A DNA stretch of 64,000 nucleotides, taken from positions 45,175,559 to 45,239,558 of the forward strand of contig NC_082686.1 in NCBI RefSeq assembly GCF_949987515.2, written 5' to 3'. The DNA comes from Delphinus delphis (taxonomy: Eukaryota; Chordata; Mammalia; Artiodactyla; Delphinidae). The position numbers and the translations under genes were made by a program. The notes under the pieces were generated by a model. The model was given only the letters and a program-made list of their open reading frames with translations. It was not told where the DNA came from and did no database searches. Positions 25,733 through 38,503 of the stretch are shown piece after piece (positions within the stretch are counted from its first letter, which is position 1; every line of letters begins with the position of its first letter).

Positions 25733-26984
25733 GTCAAGTACAGGCCTTTTTGGCTTATATGAATGAAACAACAGAAAATTTTATCTGCCTCATATTTGTT
25801 TTTATTTCTGAGCTTATTTTCTAGAGAAAATGTGCTTCTTTTCAACAGAGAAAAAGATGAGAATTAAAATTGAAAAGTTATCTACATAACCAATAATGTT
25901 ATCCATATCCTTACAAATTGCTTGAAAAACCATATTTGATTCAATTTTAACAATCATCTGTTAAAATTACATGTACATTGTTCAAAATAAATAATTTAAT
26001 GATAAAGCAGTCAAACATTTGTTTTTATTTAAAACACAACCAAGATTTATCTAATATTCAAATGTAATTTACAGAAACAAAAAATACTTTTATGGGTTCA
26101 TTTTTTTAAACCAAAATAAAATATATCCTGCTAGATTGCAGTCAACTTAAACATTTTACTTATATACTGTACAACAGTTTGTGAAGCTATCAAAAGGTAG
26201 GAGATTCCATAGCTTAAAGCCAATTTTTAAAAGAAAACTGGAATTTTACATGTAATTTATCTCTTCCATTGCCTTAATGGTTATCCAAATGATCCAGTAG
26301 AGTTAATACACAGCCAACATATAAGCAATGCATTCCTTTTCCCTGAAAAGATTAATTACACCTTAAATTTTAATAATATGTAAATTTAGGTTTTTACCTG
26401 TAAGCTACATGAAGCACTTCTGTAGCACCAAAGCCACATCTGTCAACATTTTAAAATATACCATTATTTACCAAAAGTAGTAATGATGGACTAGATTTAT
26501 ATCACTTAAATAACTACATAAAAGTCATTATGATTAACTAACCAAAGTATAAATTACTGAATCATGGCAAGTGTTTCAAATTAGAATCTTCTGCCACATC
26601 TTACACATTTATACAAAAAGTGTTATGTTGATACAAATGAATAAATTTAATCACTTAGTTATTTTAAAAACACCCATAAAATTTAGCTATTTTTAGTATG
26701 GTTTCATATTTAAGCAGTTTGATTAGTTTTAACAATTTATGTATGGAAATGATCCTGAAAATTAAGGTGCAAGATCGTGTCTCTACTTTCTTCTTCCTTA
26801 GTCTATTTTTCATGCCCTCATTTGACTAATTTTTCTATACTCAACTTTCTACACCTAAAAACTCCAAATCGTTGGGTATTTTCTACTGAATAAAATGTGA
26901 GTTTCTCAACAAATATTCAAGTCTTCCTCCAATCTAATCCAAATTGACATCGTTTCTGTTCTATTTTCCTCTAGTTAACATATA

Positions 26985-27330
26985 CCCTGGGAAAATGTAT
27001 AAATGCTCATGCATGAAATTTTCTGAATCTTCATCCTATCTAAGTTGTGTCTGTGACTTCCAGCTGGCATATTCAGAAACCTATCACATTACAAATACTC
27101 AGTCCGGCTCACATGCTACACCTCCTGAAGTGTTTTTGATCAATCCAGGGAGAAGTAATCACTCTTTCCTCAGACTTTCTGTAATATTTTATTGTGTGAG
27201 GGCTTACTTCTTTACTAAGTTGCTAGCACTTTGAGGTCAAGAACTGTCACCTGTGTATCTTTGTGTCTCATAAAATGTCTTATACGTAGTTTCCAATACA
27301 CATTTAATTAAATAAGTGAAGAATGTGTAA
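26985..27330 (+). repeat. L2 3' region, sense, diverged
   Basis: 'ttgaggtcaagaactgtcacctgtgtatctttgtgtctc', then 'tttccaatacacatttaattaaataagtgaa', follows the L2 3' end (a '...caataaatgtttgttgaatga' pattern). Confidence 0.6.
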
Positions 27331-28109
27331 TTTCAAAATATGGAAGAATAGCATATTGCCTACCAGTCGAAAAAGAAAGAATCAAATATTTTATTTGCCA
27401 CAGGTAAGCAATATTGCTTGCTATATTTTGGGTAACAAGCTGTAACTGATTTGAGTCATGTAAAAACATGATATATGCAATTTTAATTACAAATTAATTG
27501 TTAATTCTAAAATTTGGGGGTATTTGAGGTAGAGTAAAATGACTTCTTTGTTGTTAAATAGATATCCCTCCTTACACACCTTTTTAAAAAAAATCTCTAT
27601 ATGTTTGATCCAGTCTATTGGTTGAAACCCAATCTGTACTGCTTTAATTACCAAGGATGAAATTAGCTACATCATTATTAACAGCAGCCAGAAATTTGAG
27701 GATGATTATTAATGATGAAGCAGAAAGAGGGCCAGCTGACCCTGGTGGAGTAATAAAAAAGTTAATTAATCAAGAAGGAGGCAGATTTCATATTTATGAG
27801 TCTACCCAGAGGAGGATGAATTCCAGTATGTAAGACTTTAATTTGAAATAATCTTCAATCAATAGCACACTTTCAATGTTGGCAGCCATAGCTGTCTAAA
27901 AAGAAACATCAGTAGGAAAGAAAAATCTTCTAGCAGTTAGGTTGTCTGAATATAAATTGGCCTACCTTATGATACAATGAAGACCTCTTGTAAGACTTTT
28001 TGCTGAAGCTAGCTGGATGCTTATTCAGCATGTCATAAAGGAAATCCCTGCTTTGGTTAGGAGGTTGTGATAGAAGTTTAATGTAACTTCTACCATTGAT
28101 ATTTTATAA

Positions 28110-28330
28110 AAACAGATAATATTTAGTGAGTTCTAATTATGCTTCAAGCACTATTTAATTCTTTATGGCTACGAATATACTTACAACCTTTGAAGGGGGT
28201 GCTATTATCATGCCTATTTTATGGATTAGAAAACAAACACAAAGACGTTTATTAACTTACCAGGTCCTCACAGCTAGTAAGTGTTAAAATGAGGGTATTA
28301 TGGCATTAGACTCTTTTCATGCTTGGAACC
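28110..28330 (-). repeat. MIR SINE, antisense
   Basis: 'atgcttcaagcactatttaattc', 'gctattatcatgcctattttatggattagaaaac' and 'cacagctagtaagtg' are reversed MIR phrases. Confidence 0.7.
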
Positions 28331-30709
28331 AGGACTGAGTTCCCTTTCTACCCGTTCAGTGTTTTCACTTTTCTTATTCAGGTTGGTCATTACTTCTAAT
28401 TTTCTACATGATTATTTCTTATTCTTACCTCCAATACTCCACTCTTCCTTAACTAATTATATTCCTCCTTAGAATAAAATGTGTTTGATTTTCAGAAAAC
28501 TATAATTATTTACAAATCATCATGCATCAAGTTCAGAGGGTTATATGTGTTTTAATGTAGATTTATGGATTAATGCACGCATGGTACACCTAGTATGCCA
28601 TTCTAAAGGGGCAAAATAATGCAGTTAGTCTGATTACCTTAAATGTGCTGGGACTTGATGAAAAGTAACTATTTGCATAGAAAATGGAAGTCTCCTTTTA
28701 AGAAGCCTGCATTGACAAAAATATTTTGCTTCGGTTTTGCACGGATCCAAAAAAGATTTTAAATGATGGGGACCGGGCTTATGTACCATAAGACAGATTG
28801 AAGGCCTTAATATGAAAAATATTAAAGACTGTAACTTTGCTAAATGGGCTGGAAAGAAAATCATTCACTGTTAACAGGTACTTAGAAGTTGTAAAATGTG
28901 TATATCAATGTGCAGTGTTACAATTTGGATCATATTTAAAAGGGAACTAACAAACAGCAATAGATCTATTTCTTAAAACAGAATATAGTTTTATTTTAAG
29001 CCAATAACCTGCAGCAACATACAGAAAAATATGATTTCTTTGAGATATAAGCCATCATCCCTTGACTAGAATTTTTTTTTGAGATCAGGAGCCATTTCTT
29101 ATTCATTTTTTACTTCATGTATTGCTATGCATGTGCCTGACAAATAGAAAAAAAACAAACAAAGATAAATAATATATGCTCTCTGTCTTCAAGAAGCTCA
29201 CCACTAACCTCACTAGAGGCTCTTGTAACAGAGTTCCTTATTTGTGTCATTCCCAAAATCTAATTTTAATTTGACTTGATTTGAGATGAGATGGATTGTT
29301 TCTATCAGCCATCTTATAAATTGCCTGAATTTTTCTGTCGAGCTATTTGACTTTTCAACCTTGAATTCTTTAACAGAGCAAAAAACGTTCTTAAGACATT
29401 TTAAATTGCTCCAAATTTAGTGAAAAATATATTCTCTATGTAATACTTGAAGATTTAGAGCCATTCTTTAGACTACACAAATCAGCTGTATTGACTTCTA
29501 TTGTAAAGTGGCTTTTTAATGTCACATTTTAGTTAGAAAAGCATAAAGGGCAAAGCAAAGATAAACCTAATCTCTTAATATAACCATATGGAACCTATCT
29601 GGAACTGCTCGTATGTTTCTTAATTATGGTTGACCTCTCACCTTCATCTGTTGCATGATCATTTACTATTCTCAGGACAGCGTTGGGAGTATTGTGATGT
29701 TCAGTCGTTGCTTCTAGAATGCGTTAGGGTAGTTCCAGCTAGCTGTAGGGTGATGCCCAGTGGCAATACATAGATGTGGTTCATACAGGCAGGGTAGAAA
29801 CACATGATGCTGGGATGAAAGTGTCCTTTAGAAGCCATGGACTGCAAGGATGACACAGCACAGGGCCTTGGTTCCTTTCATAGCTTTATTTCCTATTTCC
29901 CGATTGAATTCTATCCACCTGGTAGTCCATCGTTTCCAGAGCTGAAAAAATTTGAGAGTTGAATGAAAGAGTTGTCAAAACGTCCAAGTCAGGTGAAAAG
30001 TACTTTATGGAAAGTACATAAATACTAAATACTATCTGCCGATGTCAAAACATAAAGATATAACGTAGTTTGAATTGTACTTACCACGGTACCAGTACGC
30101 AGTAAAAATAATTTTAAATTATCTAACGTAACATCTTTTAAATGTGTATTAACCCAATGCAAGGCATCTATCTGCTTTTGCCTTTATCTCACTGTGAAGT
30201 CCCAATACTGAATGGACAGATGTTTATAAAATAAACCCAGCCAGCTCTACCAAGGCCTGTGTGAAGAATCAAGAAGCAGCTTAAGTATTTGCGTTACACT
30301 TTACTTTTTCAAGGGAAACAGTAGTTCAGTGAATTTAAATTGAGTAATAAGAATTCTTGGCAAAATAATAGTAGGAACCATTTAAAAGACTTAGCTGTGT
30401 GTGCACAAACCTGAGCAAGACATGCGTGAGCGCATTACCGACTATGCAACAGGCAAAGAAGCAGAGAGCGGCCACCATGCTGCCAGTTATAAAACAGCTG
30501 ATTTACCACAAACTGAATCCATATTCTCTTAAGCTTTTGGAAAACAGAGCATCCTTTAAAAAATGCTCTTGCACTATAGGTATTTTTTTAATTAAATAGT
30601 TCTATATGCTGTATACAAAACAGAAGAGCAGACTAAATGATTTTTTTCAACAATCAGTTTCAGCATTTCTGTAAACAATAAACATTGCAGTATGACTTAA
30701 TGAAGTTAG

Positions 30710-30812
30710 CATACATATGTATATTTATATATACATATATGTGTATACCTATACATTATACATATACTTATATTCATATATTATATATGAATATATAATA
30801 TACATATATTAT
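30710..30812. repeat. AT-rich (TA/CATA)n low-complexity block with a perfect hairpin
   Basis: About 100 bp of alternating A/T with occasional C or G. Arms 30768-30780 and 30784-30796 are perfect inverted repeats around a 3-bp centre. Confidence 0.85.
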
Positions 30813-31429
30813 GCATTTTTACACACTTCCTATTCTCATTCTGAGATGAAGGAATGAAATTGGCAGTGTTTTCAATAGTGTTGCATAAGCTGTTATCCTT
30901 GGAAGTAAATGGGTTTATTTCTAAATCTGATACAAAGTTTGTTCCAAATTTGACATGATGAGAAAGAAAGTGAAGGGCACTTGAAAGGAAGCAGCAAGAG
31001 CTAAAGAAGGCAGAAGAATGTTCAGCTGTTCGATTTATTTCCTCAGTCCTTCACTCAATCAAAAAATATTAATGAGGGCCAGATATAAAGGCAGGCACTG
31101 GGGACTCAAAGATGAAAAGAATAAACTTGTTCTTGACTTTCACAAAAGTTAGTTGAGAAGTTCAGATAATTACACAAGATTACAATACAGGGTTACATGC
31201 GATGCCTCGAGGGGCAGAAGGAGAAAAATCCAAACAAACGTGTCAAGGAAAGCTTCCAAAAATAAATAACGTCTTGAAGGAGACTTTAAAGTTAAATAAA
31301 ACCTGGCTGTGAAAATGATGGGGATGGAGGGTGGGATAAGAGGGTTGGGGAGTCTCTCGTGTGTGCAGGTAGAGATGAAAGATTATGGAACTTTCTAATA
31401 ACTGAAAGAATTTCAATATGCCTAGGACT

Positions 31430-31630
31430 GTGGTTCTCAAAATGTGAACCCTGCACCAGAAGCATCCAGCAACACCTGAGAACATGTTAGAAATGCAAAT
31501 TTTCAGACCCCACTTCAGACTTCCTGAATCAGAAACTCTGGGGTCTAGGGGTGGGACCCAGCATTCTGTTTTTACAAGAACTCCAAGTATTTCTGATCAC
31601 ACTCTAATTAGAGAGCCAGCAGTTTCATCA
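31430..31630 (+). mobile_element. MER5A, non-autonomous hAT transposon
   Basis: 'gtggttctcaaaatgtgaaccctg', then 'catgttagaaatgcaaattt', 'gaatcagaaactctgggg' and 'cagcattctgtttttacaag', follows the MER5A consensus closely. The right terminal inverted repeat has decayed. Confidence 0.85.
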
Positions 31631-32569
31631 GAGGGTACAAGGATAGGAGTAAGGAATGATGGGGGTGATAATCTTGGTACAGGAAATACAGGCTAAGGGG
31701 CTGGATTCATAGGCAGGGGCCATACCATGCCATCCCTTACCTTGCTACTGAAGCTAAAATCTTCCTGAGTTTTTATTTTTCTTCCAGTTATTTGTAGTTT
31801 TGGAGACAGGCAAGGCAGTCAGAGCAAACTTTCCATAATGGACTTTCCTGGAACCATTGCTAACACATCTAATTATTTCCTCACCTTCATTTTATCCACA
31901 CTAAAAATATATCCTTCCAAATATCTTTTTCATTGTCACACCTATAGCTGTCATAACTTCCAAATTCCCCAGAGACTATTTTAGCCTTAAGAATTCACCT
32001 ACAGAAGGCGCTGGAACGCTGCGAATTATCAATTTAAATTCTAACACATGCTTGCTCTCTGCCAGCGTGTAAGCCTGCATATTTCTCCTTGACAGTTCAT
32101 ATTTGGTCTCTGGACTTTCAAGACACAGTGAATTATGACCTGCTTACCAGAGCCTCTTGAGAAAACTGGAGCTGAGCCACCCCATGCCAAACCTTTAGCG
32201 AAAATTGGTCAGTCCTGGATATTGAAAAAGTCGTGGAAATTAAGTTGTCTGGGAAACTTCATGAATCTAGATATCATAGAGGTAAAGGTGATATGTTAGC
32301 AAAGCAAAGTTAGACGCCAAGACTAATGTGCCACACAAATGTGTCACTGACTCGTCCCAGGCTATGTTACTTGGTTGTTTGTTCTAATTGGTAAAGGAAA
32401 ATGATACATTCAGGCAGGCAACATAGGACTTGGTATCTTGCCTTATGAGGATTTCTCCACTCCAGACCAGTCTGGATCAGCGTCTAAGCTCTGCTACTCC
32501 CTAGGTATTAGTACCTAAGGAGGGCAATTTAGTCTGTTTAAGCTTTAGTTTTCTCATCAGGAAACTAGA

Positions 32570-32760
32570 AATGTATTCATTTGTTTGTACACTGATTCAT
32601 TCAGCAAATACCTGTGAGAACCCATTCTGTATTCTTCACTAAGTACTATTCTACATGCTAGGGATACAACAGAAACAGACTGAGATCCCTGCTGTTCCAC
32701 AGCTTACATTCTAGAGAGGAGAGAGACAATAAACAGGCAATAAGTAAGATATTTAGAATG
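32570..32760. repeat. Ancient mammalian-wide repeat, family unresolved
   Basis: 'gattcattcagcaaatacctgtgagaaccc', 'atgctagggatacaacagaaacagac' and 'agcttacattctagag...agacaataaacaggcaataag' is the same kind of sequence as at 22.5 kb. Confidence 0.45.
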
Positions 32761-33245
32761 TCAGGTGATGCAGAGCTAAGGTGTGTTGCCTCAATCTCCC
32801 CTTCAGGACCCAGGCATTTATCCCTTCAGTTCATGGGAACGCTGCTTGCTGAAGACTCACAGCTGAATTCCTTTCCCAACATTGCCTCTGTCCAAAAGAG
32901 GTTGAATGCCCCAGAGACATCTCCTCTCCCCAGGGGCAGTCAGAATTCAAGACTGATCAATGAGAGGCACAAAGATTAGTCCCATCACTTCAATTCAGGA
33001 CAACTGTGAAGGGCCAAGTCGGCTCCAGAACTCCCTGAGGTCGGCTGAGGTGTTTGTAGCCACCACATCGCAGTTCAGCTACTCCATTTTCCCATTTCTG
33101 CTTCCCTCACTGCCCCATGTGTCCGTACTGAGGTCACTCTTCAGTAAACCTATAGCATGCAGAGCCCCACTGCAGAGTCTGCATCCCAGGAAACTCCATC
33201 TAAGACAGATGATGAGAAGTCCTCTGAAGGAAAGTAAAGCTGAGG
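32761..33245 (+). repeat. Ancient retroelement 3' region, family unresolved
   Basis: 'ccccatgtgtccgtactgagg...ttcagtaaacctatagcatgcagagcc', ending 'agtctgcatcccaggaaactccatctaagacag', resembles the 3' end of an old non-LTR or LTR element with a degenerate polyadenylation signal. Overlapping open frames here are not convincing genes. Confidence 0.4.
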
Positions 33246-33307
33246 GGAGGTTAGGGAGTGCCTCCCTCCTCCTGTGGTCGTGAAATGTTAACTTTCACTA
33301 TAATCCT

Positions 33308-33617
33308 AATTTGGGGGACTCCCCTGGTGGCTCAGTGGTTAAGAATCCGCCTGCCAGTGCAGGGGACACGGGTTCGATCCCTGGTCCGGGAAGATCCCAC
33401 ATGCTGCAGAGCAAATAAATCCCGTGCGCCACAACTGCTGAGCCCGTGAGCCACCACTACTGAAGCCTGCGCGCCTAGAGCCTGCTCTCTGCAACAGGAG
33501 AAGCCACCGCAATGAGAAGCCCGCGCACCGCAACGAAGAGTAACCCCCGTTCGCCGCAACTAGAGAGAGCTTGTGCACAGCAACGAAGACCCAACGTAGC
33601 CAGAAATAAATAAAATT
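33308..33617 (+). mobile_element. Long-form tRNA-derived SINE (CHR-1 like), plus strand
   Basis: 'actcccctggtggctcagtggttaagaatccgcc', the 'gggttcgatccctggtccggg' B-box region, repeated 'cgcaacgaag' phrases and a short (aaat)n tail. It is the longer, older class of cetartiodactyl SINE. A 9-bp repeat, tataatcct, at 33299-33307 and 33618-33626 may be its TSD, though five bases at the left junction are unexplained. Confidence 0.85.
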
Positions 33618-33799
33618 TATAATCCTTCATAGAGAAGGGCCTTGCCCTTGGTCTTGAAGAAGAGGAAAGATATAAAGAACAAGCATAAAGGAAAGCATAA
33701 AGAACAAGGACATTTTTTATGATAGCAACTGATTCGAGCAATTCAATTTGGCAGATATTTCACAAATAGACAACTAAAGAAGCAGTGAAGAAGGATTTT

Positions 33800-33898
33800 G
33801 GTTAAACGCTTAAGCTTTTCCCCACACTCACTGCTGAGGGCCCAGGTTCAAACCCTGGTCAGGGAACTAAAGTTCCACAAGCCACGGGGCACGGCCAA
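33800..33898 (+). mobile_element. Short tRNA-derived SINE fragment, plus strand
   Basis: 'cactgctgagggcccaggttcaaaccctggtcaggg', then 'ccacaagccacggggcacggcc' and an A/T-rich tail, is a diverged member of the same tRNA-SINE superfamily. Confidence 0.7.
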
Positions 33899-33939
33899 AA
33901 TTTTTTTTTAATTTTTTTAATTAATCAATTTTTTAAAAA

Positions 33940-34175
33940 AGAGCTCAAGCTTTGTATTGAACCCTGGACTTAGATCTTTATCACTTTCTATATATCAGAC
34001 CTTGGGCAAGTCAGTTAACCTCCCTGTGCCTCAGTTTCTACATCTGGAAAATGGAGAAAATACCACCTACTTTCTAGTGTTGTTCTGAGTATGCAGTGAC
34101 TCAGTGTGTGTACTTAGCAGACTATCCAGCACTCATGTGGTTAGAGCTCAGTAAGTATTGGTTATTAATACTGAT
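33940..34175 (+). repeat. MIR SINE, sense
   Basis: 'accttgggcaagtcagttaacctccctgtgcctcagtttctacatctggaaaatggag' is a near-consensus MIR core, followed by the MIR 3' region to 'gctcagtaagtattgg'. Confidence 0.88.
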
Positions 34176-34249
34176 TTTATTGGTATTAATTTTCAACTCT
34201 AACATTCCATTCTAGCAAATTCAAAACTGTATTTAAAAAACAAAACAAG

Positions 34250-34372
34250 GACTTCCCTGGTGGTCCAGTGGTTAAGACTCCACACTTCCACTGCAGGGGG
34301 AGCATGGGTTCGATTCCTGGTCAGGGAAGTTCCATGTGCCACACAGTGCAGCCAAAAAAAAAAAAAGAAAAT
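34250..34372 (+). mobile_element. Short tRNA-derived SINE with A-tail, plus strand
   Basis: 'acttccctggtggtccagtggttaagactcc', 'gggttcgattcctggtcagggaa', 'gccacacagtgcagcc' and a 13-A tail. This is the compact form of the cetartiodactyl tRNA-SINE. No clear TSD. Confidence 0.85.
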
Positions 34373-34839
34373 TCATTCATTCAAAAAATGAAACAAAACA
34401 TTATTCTTTATTATCTTCTTGCATGTAGACATTTTACAATGGCAATCAAGTCATTCTCTGATTTCTCCCTCTGACATTTATTTTTCATGCCCATTAGCTA
34501 ACCCTTGAGACTAGTAGGCTAGTCTTAGTGTTAGCTTTTGTTTAATTTTTATAGGTGACATATAAGCATGAGTGAGATTCCCCAAGATGAGCTGACTTTC
34601 CAGGGGTTACGCACTGAAGAACTGGATTCAACCAAGGAAGCTCCACACTTGAACTTGTGAGATATCGGATCTTAGCCAGCACAGGAGGCAAGTCAGGGAG
34701 CCTCCATCAGTTCCATTCCAACAACATTATCTTGTGGACCCAGAACCACTGTCTCTCCTGTTCCAATGGTAATCAAATTATTTATGGGTTGGGCCACCTT
34801 TCTTTTAAATACTTAAATTAAAAAGTCTTAACGCCAACA

Positions 34840-35090
34840 GACAGTATGCATAATGGTTAGGTCAAACTCTAGAACTAGACTATCTGTATTTAAATCTGGT
34901 TCTGCCACTTCTATCTGCATAACTATGGACAGGTTACTTAACCTCTCTGTGCCATAGTTTCTCCAATTATAAAGTGAAGCTAATAATACTACTGTCTCAT
35001 ATGATTGTTTTGAAGATGAAATAGGTTGATACATGTGAAATGTTTAGAACTGTGGATTACATACATAAGCACTTTAAAAGGGTTAGTTAT
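34840..35090 (+). repeat. MIR SINE, sense
   Basis: 'taatggttaggtcaaactctagaactag', 'acaggttacttaacctctctgtgccatagtttctccaatt', then 'tgattgttttgaagatgaaataggttgatacatg'. A nearly full-length MIR. Confidence 0.85.
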
Positions 35091-35189
35091 TATAATAATT
35101 ACTACCCTTCCTCTGAGGGGGACTCCTTCACTGAGTCCAATATGAATTTTTGAATGAGCCTGTGCTGTGAATCAGCTGCCACTCATCTC

Positions 35190-35245
35190 CAAAAAAAAAA
35201 AAAAAATAGAAAGAAAAAAAAATTAAGAAGGAAGAAAAAGAATGT
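35190..35245. repeat. A-rich low-complexity tract
   Basis: A run of about 17 A followed by A/G-rich sequence to 35245. Confidence 0.75.
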
Positions 35246-36542
35246 AATTCTGGCAAGAAACCTCCCTTAGGTTACCCTATGTGGAATCCTCTTCAGTTTT
35301 CAAATAGAAATGACATGATTTATGTACCCATAGCCACCTACCCCAGTATAAATTTTTAAAATTAAATAAATAACTGAACAACTGATTTCCTTGCAAAAGA
35401 ATAAGCAACCCACAGAAAATCACATTTATCTTTATATTGAAAACTATATTTTGACTCAGAATAGGTATTAGTTATGCTATTACTTCTATAAGTAATAAGC
35501 ATAGAATATCCTATTAGAGGAAGGATTTTACTTTTTCAAATTATGGAATAGATGCAGGTTTGAGAATTTTTGAACTTTTATAAAATCACATTTTTACTTG
35601 CATAATGACTGGAAAGAGGGATACTCCATTCTTTTCCAAATAAACCTGTGTTGCCTGGCAGACAGAGCACCAAGTGGAAACATACCAAGGAGCCTTAGGG
35701 TTATCTAATTGCCCTTAGCACATTCTTTCTACTGTCATTTTCTGTACTGCAACTCAAAATGCCTTTTGAATCCTTCTAAATTGTTGACAGCTAATTTCTG
35801 TCCATTAGAGACCCACTTCTCACTGTTTGTATTTATCTGTCTTAGGAGCTGCATCTTTTTATAGCTAGCTAGCTGTATTTTTGTCATTTTCCCCTCTCTC
35901 TTCTTGCTTAACTGGCCACTGTGCTGATAGATTTCAAATTGTATTAAACATAAACATGCAGTTAAGATACCCAGTTAACACTCATGGTGATTTTCTTTTA
36001 AGTTATGTACCTTTACAATTGCTATTTACTTGAATTCAGCAATAGTTTTTTGGATTATAAAAATATATCATTCATGATTAGACTCTACCCTACCCTTGAG
36101 ATTATTAATAGAAGCAGGCAATATAAATTTAACAAGTTTTTATTTAAAAAACAAACTTCACGTGAAACTGTCTCTGTCACCATTTTCCCCAGTGTTCTTA
36201 CTGCTTAAGATAAATACTTTAGTATTTACAGAAAATGAAAGCCACAAGTGAGTAAATAGGAAGTTGATAGGGTAATACTATCTTTGCATTGATCTGTGAC
36301 ATCCAGAGACCTCTAAGTCCTTAGAACTTGCATACATAAGGAGAGAAGGGGCATCTTACTTAGTCCATGACTGGGAAGATATTTGAGGGAGTCTCATATG
36401 CAACCTTAGCTTCAGACTTCCAATAGCTTATACTGTGGAAATTGGGGGATTAGGACAGGTGAAGAATGCCAAAACTCAGTATGTAAAACAAAAGCAATGA
36501 GAAGAATACTTTCTGTCAATCTTCAGAAGAGAAGCGGTGTAG

Positions 36543-36555
36543 AAAAACTCACTTG
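36543..36555. repeat. Target-site duplication enclosing two SINEs, left copy
   Basis: aaaaactcacttg, exactly repeated at 37108-37120. Confidence 0.8.
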
Positions 36556-36850
36556 GGCTTCCCTGGTGGTGCAGTGGTTAAGAATCCGCCTGCCAATGCC
36601 GGGGACATGGGTTCGAACCCTGGTCCGGGAAGATCCCACATGCTGCAGAACAGCTAAGTCTGTATGCCGCAACTACTGAAACCTGCGCGCCTGAAGTCCG
36701 TGCTTTGCAACAAGAGAAGCCACCGCAATGAGAAACCCGCGCACCACAACGAAGAGTAGCCCCCGCTTGCCGCAACTAGAGAAAGCCTGAGTGCAGCAAC
36801 GAAGACCCAATGCAGCCAAAAATAAATGCATAAATAATAAATAAATAAAT
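36556..36850 (+). mobile_element. Long-form tRNA-derived SINE (CHR-1 like), first of a pair
   Basis: 'cttccctggtggtgcagtggttaagaatccgcc', 'ggttcgaaccctggtccggg', 'gccaaaaataaatgcataa' and an (aaat)n tail. The left flank carries aaaaactcacttg, but the matching duplication comes only after the second SINE. Confidence 0.88.
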
Positions 36851-36898
36851 AAAAGAACTAAAAACATTTTTTAAAAAGACTTACATTTAAAAAAAAAA

Positions 36899-37107
36899 GA
36901 GCTTCCCTGGTGGCGCAGTGGTTGAGAGTCCGCCTGCCGATGCAGGGGACACGCGTTCGTGCCCCGGTCCGGGAAGATCCCACATGCAGTGGAGCGGCTG
37001 GGCCCGTGAGCCATGGCCGCTGAGCCCGCGCGTCCAGAGCCCGTGCTCCGCAACGGGAGAGGCCACAACAGTGAGAGGCCCGCGTACCGGAAAAAATAAA
37101 ATAAAAT
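36899..37107 (+). mobile_element. CHR-type tRNA-derived SINE, second of a pair
   Basis: 'agcttccctggtggcgcagtggttgagagtccgcc' through 'gaggcccgcgtaccgg', with an A-rich tail of (aaaat) units. It follows the first SINE after a 45-bp A-rich spacer and shares its sense. Confidence 0.9.
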
Positions 37108-37120
37108 AAAAACTCACTTG
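37108..37120. repeat. Target-site duplication enclosing two SINEs, right copy
   Basis: Exact match of 36543-36555. The A bases merge with the SINE tail. Confidence 0.8.
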
Positions 37121-38503
37121 AGTTTTTATATGAGCACCTCCATTGCCGGGGGGAAAAAGTACTTAACACATGAATCAGTCAATCTAGTAAGTATATGGAA
37201 TTTAGAAATTCTTCTCATGTGTTTTAAAGGGGATAGAAGTGACCTCTGTTACACCTTTTGTTAATCATCTAGAATTACTCAATCAAGAATATTGTTTAAC
37301 AGAACACACCCAAGCATATATATAACTAATCTAAATCATTAGTATCAATTATTAGAGTTAAGAGAGAATTATAGTTATAGTCACATTTCATGTTTTAGGG
37401 AGAAAACTGAATGCTTGCTGAATGCTTTTCCCACATATATGCTAACGTATCTAAATTGCCCTTAATTTTTATGGGGATGCTTTCTCAGAAAGCTTGATTA
37501 ACTAAACAGAGGATTGTTGATTCTTTCACTTGCAATTCTCTTCTCCCTAAAAACATTCCAGGCAGTTTAAGACAAATGTACAAAATGTTTCATAACTTAG
37601 AACTAGAAGTAGAAAATTAGATCCATAAAAACAAGAAGGAACAAAGTCTTGTTTTGATAATTATTACTAGAGATGCATGTGTGCACCATCTCTGCCTCTG
37701 AGATTTCTGGCAGCAGCCAGAGAATAGAGAAGTGATCACGCTCTTATAATATGAAGCACAAATGCTATAGGAAATATGTATGGAGGGCATTGAGGATAAT
37801 GGCCTCAAGCAGAGCTTTTTCACCAAATGAAGAAGTTTGTTTCATGTGGTATTTTCTGACCACAACCTTTGACAGAAGACCTGATGGAGGTAAAGTGTCA
37901 CTGATTGAAGGTGTTTTTTCCATGGTGGTATACCATGAGCTAAGTTAAGGAAACAGAGATACCAGAATATCCCAGAGAGGACTACAGTGGAAACATGGGG
38001 AGTAAACCTAGGCTTCAAAAAGGACTGAAACAAGAAATCGGAAGACTCTTGAAATGAAAGCAGCCAGTCTTTTTCTTGTTCTACACAGCCACTCATCTCT
38101 GTTTCTCTCTCGAAAGACTATTTTTCCCTGAATCTGTGTTCATTTAGGAAAGGATATCTATCTGCCCCATGACTTGCAAACTCACATTTCTGCTTCATTT
38201 CAATCATGGATCAAAATTGCTAAACACTGTGAATCCTAATCCCAAATTCCTGGAAGAGAGACTGTGAGTGGCCCAGTTTGAGTCAGATCTCCATCCCTAA
38301 TCCAATTCCTGTCTGGGAGCCAGAGACAGAGAGAACAGTCTTCCAAAGCCCTACCCTGGGGTAGAGGCAGTTTTCAGAGACAGGGCTGAACAGATATCCT
38401 AAGAGATGCTTACTAAGAATTTTAAGGTTAGTCTTTAATGAGTGCTTAGAATGTGAATTCTCTATTTTTGTATTGAGGGATGGTGCAAGTGCTTTAAAAA
38501 TAA

